Below are positions 1 to 4,902 of a stretch of 9,580 nucleotides of DNA, piece by piece. The notes under the pieces are model-generated. The model saw only the letters and a program-made list of their open reading frames with translations. It searched no databases and had not been told where the DNA came from. Every line of letters starts with the position of its first letter. Position 1 is the first letter of the stretch. This DNA comes from Methanocorpusculum sp. Its GTDB lineage: Archaea > Halobacteriota > Methanomicrobia > Methanomicrobiales > Methanocorpusculaceae. Both the position numbers and the translations under genes were made by a program. The DNA lies in assembly GCA_029986195.1 (NCBI GenBank), contig DALTYF010000018.1:1-9580 (forward strand), given 5' to 3'.

Positions 1-12
1 CCGGGATGCACA

Positions 13-22
13 GTAGTACTAC
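13..22. promoter_or_regulatory. 10-bp perfect palindrome abutting the RHH gene start (candidate operator)
   Basis: GTAGTACTAC reads the same on both strands and ends one base before the ATG at 23. Ribbon-helix-helix proteins bind short inverted repeats as dimers and many repress their own gene, so an autoregulatory operator is a reasonable inference. Only 12 bases of upstream sequence are visible, so further operator copies or the promoter cannot be assessed. A 10-bp palindrome can occur by chance. Confidence 0.35.
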
Positions 23-262
23 ATGGCCCGCACCTCTCAGGAATCCTCAACCTCCGTAAACTTCCGCATGCCCGACAGCATTCTGAAAAACATTGACCGG
101 CTTGCCGGGGAAAACAACCATGACCGAACCTCCGAAATAAACGGAGCATGCAGGCACTGGATAAACATCGGCGGCAGTGCCGCAACAGACGAAACAACCT
201 TTCAGAAAATAGAACAGCTGCAGCAGACCATCACCGGCTTGAAGACGAACTCCGCAGCATGA
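23..262 (+). CDS. Small ribbon-helix-helix (CopG/MetJ/Arc-type) DNA-binding protein, C-terminus probably frameshifted
   Basis: The 79-residue product has an RHH-like N-terminus. A short strand (SVNFRMP, residues 11-17) is followed by helix 1 (DSILKNIDRLAGENN) and, after a turn, helix 2 containing the DRTSEI segment where this family usually has R-S-E. Residues around 60-72 (KIEQLQQTI) begin a coiled coil. The reading frame then runs into unrelated sequence (GLKTNSAA) and stops. In the -1 frame from position 238 the coiled coil continues for about 58 residues to a stop at 409-411, with heptad spacing kept across the junction, so the intact protein was probably about 130 residues. The start at 23 is the first ATG after an in-frame TAG at 14-16. 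The likely role is a DNA-binding regulator, perhaps autoregulatory through the palindrome at 13-22. No toxin-like partner is visible downstream. The exact family is not identified. Confidence 0.7.
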   Translation: MARTSQESSTSVNFRMPDSILKNIDRLAGENNHDRTSEINGACRHWINIGGSAATDETTFQKIEQLQQTITGLKTNSAA

Positions 263-411
263 AAGAAAACTTCCGGCAGCTGGAAACACAGATCGCCGCA
301 ACCCTCGACCAGATCCAAAAGGAACGCGAACTCCTCCTCAGGATCATCGAAAGCAACGAACACACCATCAAACTCCTGATCAAAAACTCCCTCGATGACA
401 GATCAGAATAA
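259..411 (+). pseudogene. Coiled-coil C-terminal part of the RHH gene, displaced into another frame
   Basis: This frame encodes a charged helical stretch rich in Glu, Lys, Arg and Leu (for example MKENFRQLETQI and IQKERELLLRIIES), ending SLDDRSE. Open sequence in this frame extends back past 238. Joined at 238 to the upstream RHH frame, it gives hydrophobic residues at 3-4-3-4 spacing from residue I63 of the upstream protein onward (I, L, I, L, L, M, F, L, I). That is what one continuous coiled coil would give. The most economical reading is therefore one gene with a missing base, for example ggcctt shortened to ggctt. The alternative is a separate 50-residue protein starting at the ATG at 259, which overlaps the upstream TGA in an ATGA arrangement typical of translational coupling. 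There is no obvious separate ribosome binding site. I favour a frameshift. Confidence 0.55.
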
Positions 412-458
412 CCCGGCCGGGCCCCTTTCATCATCATTTTTTCTTCCGGATCACCCTC

Positions 459-487
459 CCGCAAAAAAATTTCGCGGCACTTTTTTT
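459..487 (+). terminator. Hairpin plus T7 tract downstream of the RHH gene
   Basis: CCGC (459-462) pairs with GCGG (474-477), and AAA/TTT pairs can extend the stem across an A-rich loop. T7 follows at 481-487. An earlier T6 tract at 437-442 may also act. Either would end transcription of the plus-strand RHH gene before the convergent DUF2284 gene. Confidence 0.5.
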
Positions 488-495
488 CAAATCAG

Positions 496-534
496 AAAAA
501 ACAAATCAACGTAGCCTCATAGGGTATGACGGCT
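496..534 (-). terminator. Hairpin and T6 tract downstream of the DUF2284 gene
   Basis: On the plus strand AGCCTCATA (513-521) and TATGA-C-GGCT (525-534) form a 9-bp stem with one bulged C and a GGG loop. Read on the minus strand, the hairpin begins 11 bases after the DUF2284 stop codon and is followed by T6 (A6 at 496-501). This fits a terminator for the minus-strand gene, so 412-545 is a two-way termination region with no gene. Confidence 0.5.
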
Positions 535-545
535 CCCCCAAACAC

Positions 546-1193
546 TTAATCAATCAGAAGGAGAGCCATAGGTTCCGGATGCTCAACACAGGGAAACGTG
601 ATCGGCATCCCGGCAAGCTCTGCGGTTTTTTTCATATTGATACCCACAGCATGCTCGGGAATTCTTGCAATCTGCGGATGAAGACAGATTCCCTCTTTCG
701 TATTGCATTTCTCACAGAGTCGGCACGAACCATTCGACAGGGCAAGGGCAAACGTATATCCTGCATTAAACGCGGTTTTCTCCAGTTCCAGCATGATCGG
801 ATGAATCATTTTACTGCCCTGGAAATACTCATCCCAGAATGCCTGTGCCATCTGTTTTTTCTCCGCAGGGGCATTCGGATCAAGCCAGTATTTGTAAATT
901 GACCGGATAACATCCGGATCCACCGTGGCATCCGAACCGAACTTTACCAGAAGCGCAGACCGGTATTCCCGTACAATATCCCGGAACTGATCCGGAGTTG
1001 GAACATAGGGAGGACAGGTGAGTTTTTTCCCGTATGTAACACAACCGGAACGGCATTTCAGCGTCACGCGGTTCTCAATAATAATCTGTGACGCAGGAAT
1101 TACTTTTACTTCCTTTGCTCCGAGCTGTACTGCCTTCTCCGCTAAAAATTGAAATTCCTGAGAAACGGCCCTCTCCCCTCTCTGTGTATCCAT
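546..1193 (-). CDS. DUF2284 family cysteine-rich, probably metal-binding protein
   Basis: The 215-residue product matches my memory of the DUF2284 'predicted metal-binding protein' family, common in methanogens and anaerobes. Eight cysteines are visible. C47, C51 and C60 lie in a conserved-looking CRSGC...LTCPPYVPTP segment. C157, C160, C163 and C170 are spaced like an iron-sulfur or zinc ligand cluster (CRLCEKC, then C after six residues). C202 lies near the C-terminus in FPCVEHPEP. There is no signal peptide or membrane segment, so it is likely cytosolic. The reaction is unknown. The start at 1193 is supported by a TATA-like box about 28 bases upstream and the absence of a ribosome binding site, suggesting a leaderless mRNA. 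It lies 48 bases after the thioesterase gene on the same strand but has its own promoter-like sequence. Family assignment is fairly secure; function is not. Confidence 0.85.
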   Translation of the reverse strand: MDTQRGERAVSQEFQFLAEKAVQLGAKEVKVIPASQIIIENRVTLKCRSGCVTYGKKLTCPPYVPTPDQFRDIVREYRSALLVKFGSDATVDPDVIRSIYKYWLDPNAPAEKKQMAQAFWDEYFQGSKMIHPIMLELEKTAFNAGYTFALALSNGSCRLCEKCNTKEGICLHPQIARIPEHAVGINMKKTAELAGMPITFPCVEHPEPMALLLID

Positions 1194-1215
1194 GCAGTGT
1201 ATATTATCCGCTTTT

Positions 1216-1226
1216 ACAATATAAGA
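1216..1226 (-). promoter_or_regulatory. TATA box for the DUF2284 gene
   Basis: On the minus strand CTTATATTG is centred about 28 bases before the ATG at 1193. Archaeal TATA boxes lie 25-30 bases before the transcription start, so the transcript would begin at or next to the start codon. A second AT-rich run (ATAATATAC) lies closer to the ATG and is less well placed. Confidence 0.5.
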
Positions 1227-1241
1227 GATCCGGAAACTCTC

Positions 1242-1658
1242 TCATGCCCTCGTCATCGTATAGGACACCACCGTCTTTGACAAAAGCTCTCCGTCAGGCG
1301 ACCCCTTCCGTACCTCGCCTTCCGCAAACACAATCCTCCTGCCTTTCCGGGTGATGGCTGCAACACCATAGATCTCGCCCTCGGTAACCCCGCGAAGAAA
1401 ACTCGTCGTCTCCGAGATCGTTGCCGTGCCCTCATCCTCTCCCGCAGTCGCAAGAATCGCAAGAGCAATTGCCTCATCAGCCAGGATCACATAAAATCCT
1501 CCCTGCAAAAACCCGGACCCGTTGTGCAGCTGTGGAGTTACCGTCATCCTCAGCACAGCTTTTCCCTCTCCCCAGGACACAGGCTCAATGCCGAGCGTCT
1601 GAAATGTCGGGTTTGCCTTTGAACCAATCGAAGCTATCTTTTCCACGTAGGGATGCAT
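1242..1658 (-). CDS. PaaI-type hotdog-fold thioesterase
   Basis: From the ATG at 1658 the product has 138 residues, the usual size for a single hotdog domain of the PaaI/YbgC-like acyl-CoA thioesterase superfamily. The core motif is around residues 44-67: LHNGSGFLQGGFYVILADEA. In the family this region is typically HxxGxxHGGxxxxLxDxA. Here N46, G53-G54 and D61-E62 are kept, but the residue before GG is Q52 rather than His. The following strands (ATISETTSFLRG, GEIYGVAAITRKGRRI, FAEGEVRKG) fit the long beta sheet. The likely role is hydrolysis of acyl-CoA or aryl-CoA thioesters in the cytosol; the substrate cannot be told. A start at 1745 would add 29 residues (including RRFFPPRG and SFFISRRYD) that do not resemble the family, so 1658 is preferred. 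An AT-rich stretch (TTTTTCATAT on the minus strand) 20-25 bases upstream is a weak promoter candidate. Confidence 0.82.
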   Translation of the reverse strand: MHPYVEKIASIGSKANPTFQTLGIEPVSWGEGKAVLRMTVTPQLHNGSGFLQGGFYVILADEAIALAILATAGEDEGTATISETTSFLRGVTEGEIYGVAAITRKGRRIVFAEGEVRKGSPDGELLSKTVVSYTMTRA

Positions 1659-1822
1659 ACAATCGTATCTGCGCGATATGAAAAAGGATTTCTGGTTTTT
1701 TTCGGAACAACCCCGCGGGGGAAAGAAACGGCGTATCACCTTCATTCCTGAACATCATGGGCTGAAATTCGATCAACGACGATCATTCGTAGTCAATAAA
1801 TGAATTTAGGTGCAAAGCCGAA

Positions 1823-1840
1823 AGAAACATTTTATTCCTA
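1823..1840 (+). promoter_or_regulatory. Promoter (BRE/TATA-like) for the PEGA-like surface protein gene
   Basis: GAAACATTTTATTCC combines a purine-rich BRE-like run with a TATA-like box centred near 1833. This predicts a transcription start near 1859 and a leader of about 40 bases, which leaves room for the ribosome binding site at 1886-1891. The intergenic stretch 1659-1883 holds nothing else I recognise. Confidence 0.45.
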
Positions 1841-1885
1841 TAGAAGAATATAGTTACCCTAACCAAGCAGCCGGTATCCGGTTGT

Positions 1886-1891
1886 GGAGGT
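1886..1891 (+). promoter_or_regulatory. Strong Shine-Dalgarno site deciding the start at 1899
   Basis: GGAGGT lies seven bases before the ATG at 1899. An upstream GTG at 1884 is in frame but overlaps this site, so it is unlikely to be the start. The site matches the conserved archaeal 16S rRNA 3' end. Confidence 0.75.
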
Positions 1892-1898
1892 CAATCCT

Positions 1899-2579
1899 AT
1901 GAAAAAAATTACGATTCTTCTTATTGCCGTAGTTACCATGGCACTCTTTGTTGGTGCAGCCGCGGCAGATAACTCAGTCGGAGGTGACCGCGGCGTAATT
2001 CAGCTGAAATGCAACGTTGACGGCGCAACCGCAGTATTAGTATCAATCAGCGGCGATGAAAGCGAACCGCAGACCGTAACCAATGGTCAGGCAGAGTTCT
2101 CCGTATACACCACCGGAACCCCGTACAAAGAAGTAAAGGTATCCGCAGACGGCTACGAAACCGCAACCGCCGCAGTCACCATGCCCGCAAAAGGCGAGAC
2201 CAGCACGGTTACCGTGAACCTTGTCGAATCCAAACCGGTCGGCGGTGACCGTGGTGTCATTCAGGTCAGATGTACAGTTGAAGGAGCAACCGTTGAACTG
2301 ATCTCCGTCTCCGGCACGGTTGCCTATACCGGCGCCATCAAAGACGGTCAGGCAGAGTTCCCGGTGTACTCCACCGCAACCCCGATCACCCAGGTCAGAG
2401 TTTCCGCGACCGGCTATGAAACCGCAACCGAACCGGTCATGATGCCCGGAAGCGGCGAAACCGCAACCGTTGACGTCACCCTGACTCCGGTCCCGGCCCC
2501 GACCAAATCCCCGATGGGACTCGCAGTTCTGGGTCTGATTGGCGCAGTCGGTGCTGTTGTCCTGCTCCGCAGAGACTAA
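1899..2579 (+). CDS. Secreted, C-terminally anchored surface protein with two PEGA-like repeats
   Basis: The 226-residue product has a signal peptide at residues 1-23 (MKK, a hydrophobic core, then AAAA before D24). Two tandem repeats of about 87 residues follow, roughly 27-113 and 114-199, each opening with VGGDRGVIQ and containing GYETAT and a GET-T-V-V-L ending. The latter features resemble PEGA/carboxypeptidase-regulatory-like beta-sandwich domains. Each repeat carries one cysteine (C38, C125). A Pro/Thr linker (PVPAPTKS) leads to a C-terminal hydrophobic helix (about 206-223) ending RRD. This resembles archaeal sorting or anchoring tails but lacks a clear PGF motif. It is probably an envelope protein outside the membrane. 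The start at 1899 is set by the GGAGGT site and the signal peptide. Codons are mostly C- or A-ending (ACC, GCA, GTC), unlike the G-ending usage of the transport genes downstream, perhaps reflecting strong expression. Ligand and function are unknown. Confidence 0.85.
   Translation: MKKITILLIAVVTMALFVGAAAADNSVGGDRGVIQLKCNVDGATAVLVSISGDESEPQTVTNGQAEFSVYTTGTPYKEVKVSADGYETATAAVTMPAKGETSTVTVNLVESKPVGGDRGVIQVRCTVEGATVELISVSGTVAYTGAIKDGQAEFPVYSTATPITQVRVSATGYETATEPVMMPGSGETATVDVTLTPVPAPTKSPMGLAVLGLIGAVGAVVLLRRD
1977..2495 (+). repeat. Tandem internal duplication within the surface protein gene
   Basis: Two units, about 1977-2237 and 2238-2495, encode repeats that share the opening VGGDRGVIQ and many later positions (NGQAEF/DGQAEF, GYETAT, GET). 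At the DNA level the openings match apart from synonymous changes. This indicates an old in-gene duplication followed by divergence rather than a recent copy. Confidence 0.8.
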
Positions 2580-2588
2580 CCAGATTCA

Positions 2589-2601
2589 TTTTTTCTTTTT
2601 T
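2589..2601 (+). terminator. Oligo-T terminator after the surface protein gene
   Basis: T6-C-T6 begins 10 bases after the stop codon. Archaeal RNA polymerase terminates on such oligo-T tracts without needing a hairpin. The identical 13-base tract ends the Cmi4-like gene at 7723-7735. The rest of 2602-2735 is AT-rich and contains further T runs (for example near 2660-2667) but no gene. Confidence 0.65.
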
Positions 2602-2735
2602 ACCGGAGGAAGATCCGGCAGAAACTTCCCGGACGCACCTTCACAACAAAACACGGATATTTTTTTCTCTGCGATATCACGAAAAAACGAAGCAGATATT
2701 TTTCCGGAAACCGGTCCGCATCCTACTAACACCCG

Positions 2736-2748
2736 AAAACAAAAAAAA
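2736..2748 (-). terminator. Oligo-T terminator after pdxT
   Basis: On the minus strand T8-G-T4 starts five bases after the pdxT stop codon (plus-strand AAAA-C-AAAAAAAA). It would end the pdxS-pdxT transcript facing the convergent surface protein gene. Confidence 0.6.
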
Positions 2749-2753
2749 CGAAA

Positions 2754-3320
2754 TCAGTTCCCCGCAACCATCGCCAAAAAGAACTCATGAATCCGGGTAT
2801 CCGAATCAAGCTCCGGATGGAACGCAAGTGCCAGCTGATTCCCCTCCCGCACCGCAACAACACGTCCGTCCACCATCGCCAGAACCTCAACCCCCTCTCC
2901 CGGATCGCGGACACAGGGCGCACGGATAAACGTCATCGGCACCTCACCCACACCCGCAAACGGCGCAACCGTCTCAAAACTTCCCAGCTGTCTCCCGTAG
3001 GCATTACGTACCGCTGTAATATCCATCGTTGCAAGACAGGGAACACCTCCCTCAACGCGTCTTGCAAGAACAATCAGACCCGCACACGTACCCATCACCG
3101 GAAGACCGCCTGAAATTTTCTCCCGCAGCCGCTCAAACAACCCGAGCTCATGCAGAAGCTTCGTCATCGTCGTACTCTCGCCGCCCGGAATCACCAGACC
3201 ATCAAACCGCCCGTCAAGATCCGCAGCCTTCCGGATCTCAAACGTCTCCGCACCAAGGGACGAAAGCATGCGGATATGCTCCGCAAACGCTCCCTGCAAC
3301 GCAAGCACACCAATCCGCAT
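2754..3320 (-). CDS. pdxT: Pyridoxal 5'-phosphate synthase glutaminase subunit PdxT
   Basis: This 188-residue class I glutamine amidotransferase hydrolyses glutamine and channels ammonia to PdxS in the deoxyxylulose-5-phosphate-independent vitamin B6 pathway. The N-terminus MRIGVLALQGAFAEH is characteristic. The oxyanion-region motif PGGEST is at residues 45-50. The catalytic triad is visible as C79 in GTCAG plus H168 and E170 in FHPEL, almost the same numbering as the bacterial enzyme. Length is normal and the gene looks intact. It lies six bases after pdxS on the same strand, so the two are almost certainly co-transcribed, pdxS first. AGG overlapping the pdxS stop codon may be a weak ribosome binding site. 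The product is cytosolic and forms the 12+12 PLP synthase complex with PdxS. Confidence 0.97.
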   Translation of the reverse strand: MRIGVLALQGAFAEHIRMLSSLGAETFEIRKAADLDGRFDGLVIPGGESTTMTKLLHELGLFERLREKISGGLPVMGTCAGLIVLARRVEGGVPCLATMDITAVRNAYGRQLGSFETVAPFAGVGEVPMTFIRAPCVRDPGEGVEVLAMVDGRVVAVREGNQLALAFHPELDSDTRIHEFFLAMVAGN

Positions 3321-3326
3321 AGAACC

Positions 3327-4202
3327 TTACTGGCCTCGTTCCGCCATCAGAACCGCAATCTCTTCCGCGTTAATCCCGACCATCGCCTCACCGAGATCCT
3401 CGGAAAGCTCTGCCAGCATCTTCGGATTATTATAGTTCGTCACCGCTTTCACAATAGCCGCAGCACGCTTTGCCGGATTTCCCGACTTAAAGATACCCGA
3501 ACCCACAAACACACCCTCAGCGCCAAGCTGCATCATCAGCGCCGCATCCGCAGGAGTCGCAACACCGCCCGCCGCAAAATTCACCACCGGCAGTTTCCCG
3601 TTCTCATGCACAAACCGGATCAGATCATAGGGAACCTGGAACTGTTTTGCCGCCTCATACAGCTCATCTCCCCGCATACCCACAACCGCACGAATCTCAC
3701 TCTGCATCGTACGCATGTGACGCACAGCCTGCACCACATCGCCGGTTCCCGCCTCGCCCTTCGTCCGGATCATCGTCGCACCCTCGGCAACGCGGCGGAG
3801 CGCCTCGCCGAGATTTCTCGCGCCGCACACAAACGGCACCTTAAACTGCGTCTTATCGATGTGATACACATCGTCTGCGGGGGACAGCACTTCGCTCTCA
3901 TCAATGTAATCGATCTCAATTGCCTCAAGAATCTGTGCCTCGACAAAATGGCCGATCCGGACCTTTGCCATCACCGGAATCGACACAGCAGCCTGAATCC
4001 CCTTGATCATCTTCGGATCGCTCATTCGGGACACGCCGCCTGCCGCACGGATATCCGCAGGAATACGCTCCAGCGCCATAACCGCACATGCTCCGGCATC
4101 CTCGGCGATCTTTGCCTGTTCCGGAGTCGTCACATCCATAATGACTCCGCCTTTCAGCATTTGTGCGAGTTCCTTGTTCAGTTTCGGACGGTTTTCTGTC
4201 AT
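3327..4202 (-). CDS. pdxS: Pyridoxal 5'-phosphate synthase lyase subunit PdxS
   Basis: PdxS (SNZ/PDX1 family) condenses ribose 5-phosphate, glyceraldehyde 3-phosphate and ammonia from PdxT into pyridoxal 5'-phosphate. It is a (beta/alpha)8 barrel that assembles as a dodecamer. Numbered from the ATG at 4202 (291 residues), the key residues are D23 in [13 protein letters not shown], the Schiff-base lysine K80 in VMAKVRIGH, and K148 in [10 protein letters not shown]. The phosphate-binding segments [13 protein letters not shown] and GVFVGSGIF are also present. The whole protein is strongly conserved and uninterrupted. A GTG at 4211 would add three residues, but the ATG at 4202 is preferred. It is the first gene of the pdxS-pdxT operon. 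No strong ribosome binding site is visible; GTGAT four bases before the ATG is only a partial match. Confidence 0.97.
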   Translation of the reverse strand: MTENRPKLNKELAQMLKGGVIMDVTTPEQAKIAEDAGACAVMALERIPADIRAAGGVSRMSDPKMIKGIQAAVSIPVMAKVRIGHFVEAQILEAIEIDYIDESEVLSPADDVYHIDKTQFKVPFVCGARNLGEALRRVAEGATMIRTKGEAGTGDVVQAVRHMRTMQSEIRAVVGMRGDELYEAAKQFQVPYDLIRFVHENGKLPVVNFAAGGVATPADAALMMQLGAEGVFVGSGIFKSGNPAKRAAAIVKAVTNYNNPKMLAELSEDLGEAMVGINAEEIAVLMAERGQ

Positions 4203-4213
4203 AACTATCACAT

Positions 4214-4272
4214 CAAATATTGTGTTCAGACGGCCGAACGTATTCCGCCGCAGAATGTTTTACATTTATTTT
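4214..4272. promoter_or_regulatory. Divergent promoter region between pdxS and the broken unknown gene
   Basis: This short AT-rich spacer must hold the pdxS promoter. On the minus strand AAAATAAATGT (about 4260-4271) is a TATA-like candidate predicting a leader near 38 bases. CAATATTTG (4214-4222) is closer to the pdxS ATG than normal. On the plus strand TTTTACATTTAT could serve the gene starting near 4284. The assignments are tentative. Confidence 0.3.
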
Positions 4273-4283
4273 GCTGAGATAAT

Positions 4284-4827
4284 ATGAGACTTCCGAAAGT
4301 GCCAGATATTTTCTGAAAATCCGGGTGCATTCCCGCAGAAAAACGACACCGTTCTTCTCAGCAGAATCTGCGGTGTATGTGTCCATCACCACGGAAGACA
4401 CGGATGGCGGACCTGCACCGCCTTTCCCGACGGTATCCCCGCAGAACTCTGGAATGCCGAAACCGATCCGAAAATTCCCTGCGGTGCAGGAATAGGATTT
4501 GTACGGAAAGAGCCGCGGCTCTCTCTGGAAGTGTTCGATGCCGCCTCCGGCAACGTCCTCTACCGCTACGAAGCAAAAGGAAACCCCCGTCGCCCGGAAC
4601 AGGTACGGGAAAGTTCTGACGTATCCGCCTCCGCCCTTGCCGCATTCCGGAACATGATGAACAACTGGCACGCCCATCTTGCCGACCCCGTGAAGGAATA
4701 TCTGCACTGTGCCGACAGTGACGGCGCGTTCATCAACGAACTTGCCGCGATCAATGTTGTCATGACCATCAACAAACAGACCGGTCGCGAAGTGTACCGC
4801 ATCATCGACGAGTTTCCCGAATACTGA
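4284..4827 (+). pseudogene. Unrecognised conserved-looking gene read through three frames (two apparent one-base losses)
   Basis: The clear part is frame 1 from about 4411 to the TGA at 4825-4827. It encodes CTAFPDGIPAELWN, then PCGAGIGFVRKEPRLSLEVFD, GNVLYRYEAKGN, and a helical C-terminus (FRNMMNNWHAHLADPVKEYL...INKQTGREVYRIIDEFPEY). Upstream in frame 1 the sequence is unnatural (VHHHGRHGWR) and has no ATG. Frame 2 instead gives SAVYVSITTEDTDGG up to 4411, and frame 0 gives an ATG at 4284 with MRLPKVPDIF up to about 4312. Adding one T in the T-run at 4309-4312 and one A near 4410 (ggacc to ggaacc) would join all three into a product of about 182 residues. There is no signal peptide or membrane helix, so it is probably cytosolic. 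I do not recognise the family; the CxAFPxGIP motif may be diagnostic. A 206-residue minus-strand open frame covers the same DNA but looks like a shadow. Confidence 0.55.
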
Positions 4828-4864
4828 CAACATTTCCTGCGGCCCGGTACCCGGCTGCTATCGA

Positions 4865-4874
4865 CATAATTTTC
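4865..4874 (+). promoter_or_regulatory. TATA-like box for the antiporter gene
   Basis: CATAATTTTC is centred about 33 bases before the ATG at 4903. It predicts a very short leader of around seven bases, consistent with the lack of a ribosome binding site. No terminator-like T run separates it from the gene ending at 4827. Confidence 0.4.
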
Positions 4875-4902
4875 ATCTGTTCATCCCAACTATTCTACAT
4901 CA

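Noticed and set aside
225..262. Programmed -1 frameshifting in the RHH gene
   Set aside because: There is no slippery heptamer near 230-240 and no clear downstream stem or pseudoknot, so a missing base is simpler.
1659..1745. 29-residue N-terminal extension of the thioesterase
   Set aside because: It does not resemble a hotdog domain or a signal peptide. The ATG at 1658 gives the usual family length.
2539..2790. 83-residue plus-strand open frame after the surface protein gene
   Set aside because: It overlaps the end of that gene and runs through its T-rich terminator and into pdxT antisense; there is no ribosome binding site.
2754..4202. pdxS-pdxT as part of a novel system
   Set aside because: All catalytic residues and the gene order are standard for PLP synthase, and no extra gene joins the operon.
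3150..4277. 375-residue plus-strand open frame across pdxS and pdxT
   Set aside because: It lies antisense to two certain genes and is full of His and Arg from the reverse reading of their codons.
4213..4833. 206-residue open frame on the minus strand opposite the broken unknown gene
   Set aside because: Its composition (rich in Gly, Val, Phe and scattered Cys) is typical of an antisense shadow. The plus-strand frame 4411-4827 has a much more natural protein with good helices. It remains the fallback if the plus-strand gene has no homologues.
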